Shown: positions 32,381-33,324 of the stretch, in pieces | How positions within the stretch are numbered: the stretch's first letter is position 1 | How the letters are laid out: each line of letters opens with the position of its first letter | Source of the DNA: an uncultured Ruminococcus sp. | GTDB lineage: Bacteria > Bacillota > Clostridia > Oscillospirales > Ruminococcaceae | Direction: 5' to 3' | DNA length: 33,324 nt | Assembly: GCF_902762735.1 (NCBI RefSeq) | Contig: NZ_CACWPP010000039.1 | Span: forward strand, 1 to 33,324 | Translations under genes and position numbers: made by a program | The notes under the pieces: model-generated | Seen by the model: the letters and a program-made list of their open reading frames with translations, nothing else | Databases searched by the model: none | Told to the model about the DNA's origin: nothing

Positions 32381-32992
32381 TCAGTCATCTTTCAGAAGTA
32401 TATCCGCCCTGCAAGCGGGTGCATATTCATCGGTATACCGCCGTTCGGCAGGGAAGTATCTGTTCTCATATTTAGCTCTTATCTCTCCTTCGCCGCCGAT
32501 ATAGGTATCACGTTTCAGCACCCGCGCAAGACGTTCCTGTTCGGGCAGGTCGATGTATGCCGTAAGGTCAAACAGCCCCGAAAGTTCTCTCCTCTGCAAA
32601 AATATCCCCTCAGTCAGTATGACTGTTATGCCGCTTGCGCAGCATCTCTTCGTGTAATAGCTGTCGTTATCCTTGTCGTAGAGCTCTGTCTCGGTCTCTC
32701 CGCCATTTTTCAGTATCTCCAGCTTTTCCCTGAAATAGTCATATCTCCACTGAAGAACATAATAGCATTCCCACGCAGGGCGTTTATCGTCGTACCTGAC
32801 TGCACGCGGGGTTATAAAGTCGTCGATATGCAGAAGTATCACCTGCACTCCCGTTTTTTCGAGTGCATCGCGCACTTCTTCCGAAATGGTGCTTTTTCCC
32901 GCACCGCCAAGCCCGTCTATCCCCACACTGATGATCTGCGTACTTTTAAGCATTTCCAGTGCAGCTTCGGTCAACCTGTCTGTATTTATCAT
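32381..32992 (-). CDS. Uridine kinase-like P-loop kinase
   Basis: 203 residues. Walker A is GLGGAGKST near residue 28. HIDDF near 54 is the Asp-containing nucleoside-binding motif of uridine/phosphoribulokinase-type kinases. ILTEGIFL near 125 resembles the Walker B region of that family. The exact substrate is unclear. Length and motifs fit the small Udk-like proteins of Firmicutes annotated as uridine kinase. The start is the ATG at 32992, with TGGAGGACAGCT before it. The longer frame to 33064 begins in repeat-derived sequence. Confidence 0.8.
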   Translation of the reverse strand: MINTDRLTEAALEMLKSTQIISVGIDGLGGAGKSTISEEVRDALEKTGVQVILLHIDDFITPRAVRYDDKRPAWECYYVLQWRYDYFREKLEILKNGGETETELYDKDNDSYYTKRCCASGITVILTEGIFLQRRELSGLFDLTAYIDLPEQERLARVLKRDTYIGGEGEIRAKYENRYFPAERRYTDEYAPACRADILLKDD

Positions 32993-33016
32993 AGCTGTCC
33001 TCCAATTGAAGAGCAT

Positions 33017-33084
33017 ATCCCGAAACGGTGGTGTATTGCTTTGACCATTCTGTGTCATCGGCAATACACAACAAAAACGGGAGC
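33017..33084. repeat. R2 repeat, diverged
   Basis: Arms ATCCCGAAACGGTGGTGTATTG and CAATACACAACAAAAACGGGA form an imperfect inverted repeat just upstream of the kinase gene. They are clearly related to the R2 arms but changed at several positions on both sides. Confidence 0.65.
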
Positions 33085-33103
33085 TTATCCTTATTATATA
33101 CGG

Positions 33104-33324
33104 CTATCCCGCTGACGCACCGTACCAAACAGCTTTTCGGCGTGCATCAACAAAAGTTTCGTTTTTTCCCGCCGCAGCAGGGAGAATGAAAGCATCTCAA
33201 TGAATGTTCATTATGACTATCCCTTCACACCACTGCAAAATACCTTTATCAATGAGGAAAAACTGAGTTGATGTTATCTTTCCCCCGCCGCAGGCGGGGG
33301 AAAGATAACCGCCAACTGTATTCA
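33104..33324. repeat. R1 end fragments and R3 hairpin at window edge
   Basis: GGCTATCCCGCTGACGCACC (33105) and ATGACTATCCCTTCACACCAC (33210) are R1 ends. From 33260 to 33324 the sequence is an exact reverse copy of 27247-27312, including the R3 hairpin (33274-33308). It contains in-frame codons for Glu-Lys-Leu-Ser and a stop, the same as the end of the gene at 27300-27962. It may continue beyond the window. No gene is seen in this stretch. Confidence 0.78.

Noticed and set aside
10751-33324. A CRISPR array
   Set aside because: The repeats are scattered, differ in length and orientation and have no regular spacers or cas genes.
1-33324. tRNA or rRNA genes
   Set aside because: I looked at the gaps on both strands and saw no cloverleaf with CCA-type end or T-loop motif, nor any rRNA-like block.

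Overview
The window looks like chromosome from an anaerobic Clostridia bacterium, most likely a Ruminococcus close to R. albus. This rests on a secreted type I dockerin protein, [FeFe]-hydrogenase maturation genes, strong AGGAGG-type ribosome binding sites and moderate GC content. The genus is an inference from gene content, not from a database match.

Left part (1-14060): a dockerin protein on the minus strand, then plus-strand housekeeping genes. These are carA, a carB open frame that reads straight into a complete dapF domain, a small membrane protein, oligoendopeptidase F, a TrmH-family RNA methyltransferase, zapA, a U32 peptidase-family protein and dut. A bidirectional terminator at 14031-14058 closes this side.

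Centre (14064-30505, all minus strand): a long, tightly packed cluster. In transcription order it holds a TM1266-type hydrogenase regulator homologue, hydF, three paralogous proteins of unknown function, hydE, a first NifH/NifD/NifK-like set, a second NifH/NifD/NifK-like set, and hypF-hypC-hypD-hypE. Many junctions overlap by 1-8 nt: hydE/nifH-like 1, nifH-like 2/nifD-like 2, nifD-like 2/nifK-like 2 and hypC/hypD. Both NifH-like proteins keep the P-loop and the two cluster cysteines. The NifK-like proteins keep P-cluster-type cysteines. Both NifD-like proteins appear to have lost the two residues that hold FeMo-cofactor (Cys275 and His442 of Azotobacter NifD). No nifB, nifE/N, hypA/B, hydG or hydrogenase structural gene lies in the window. 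The cluster therefore joins Fe-CO-CN cofactor assembly (HypCDEF, HydE, HydF) to a duplicated nitrogenase-like reductase. I know of no described system with this make-up, and it is the main candidate for something new here.

Right part (30586-33324): a hybrid histidine kinase with no sensor domain, with a near-consensus promoter, then a uridine-kinase-like P-loop kinase. Both are on the minus strand.

Three families of small repeats run through the intergenic gaps: R1 (about 160 bp, MITE-like, imperfect terminal inverted repeats), R2 (inverted repeats of about 48-100 bp) and R3 (a GC-rich perfect hairpin nested in R1 and R2). They sit at almost every wide gap, including three inside the nif-like/hyd cluster. 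They also create false upstream starts for hydF and the second nifH-like gene.
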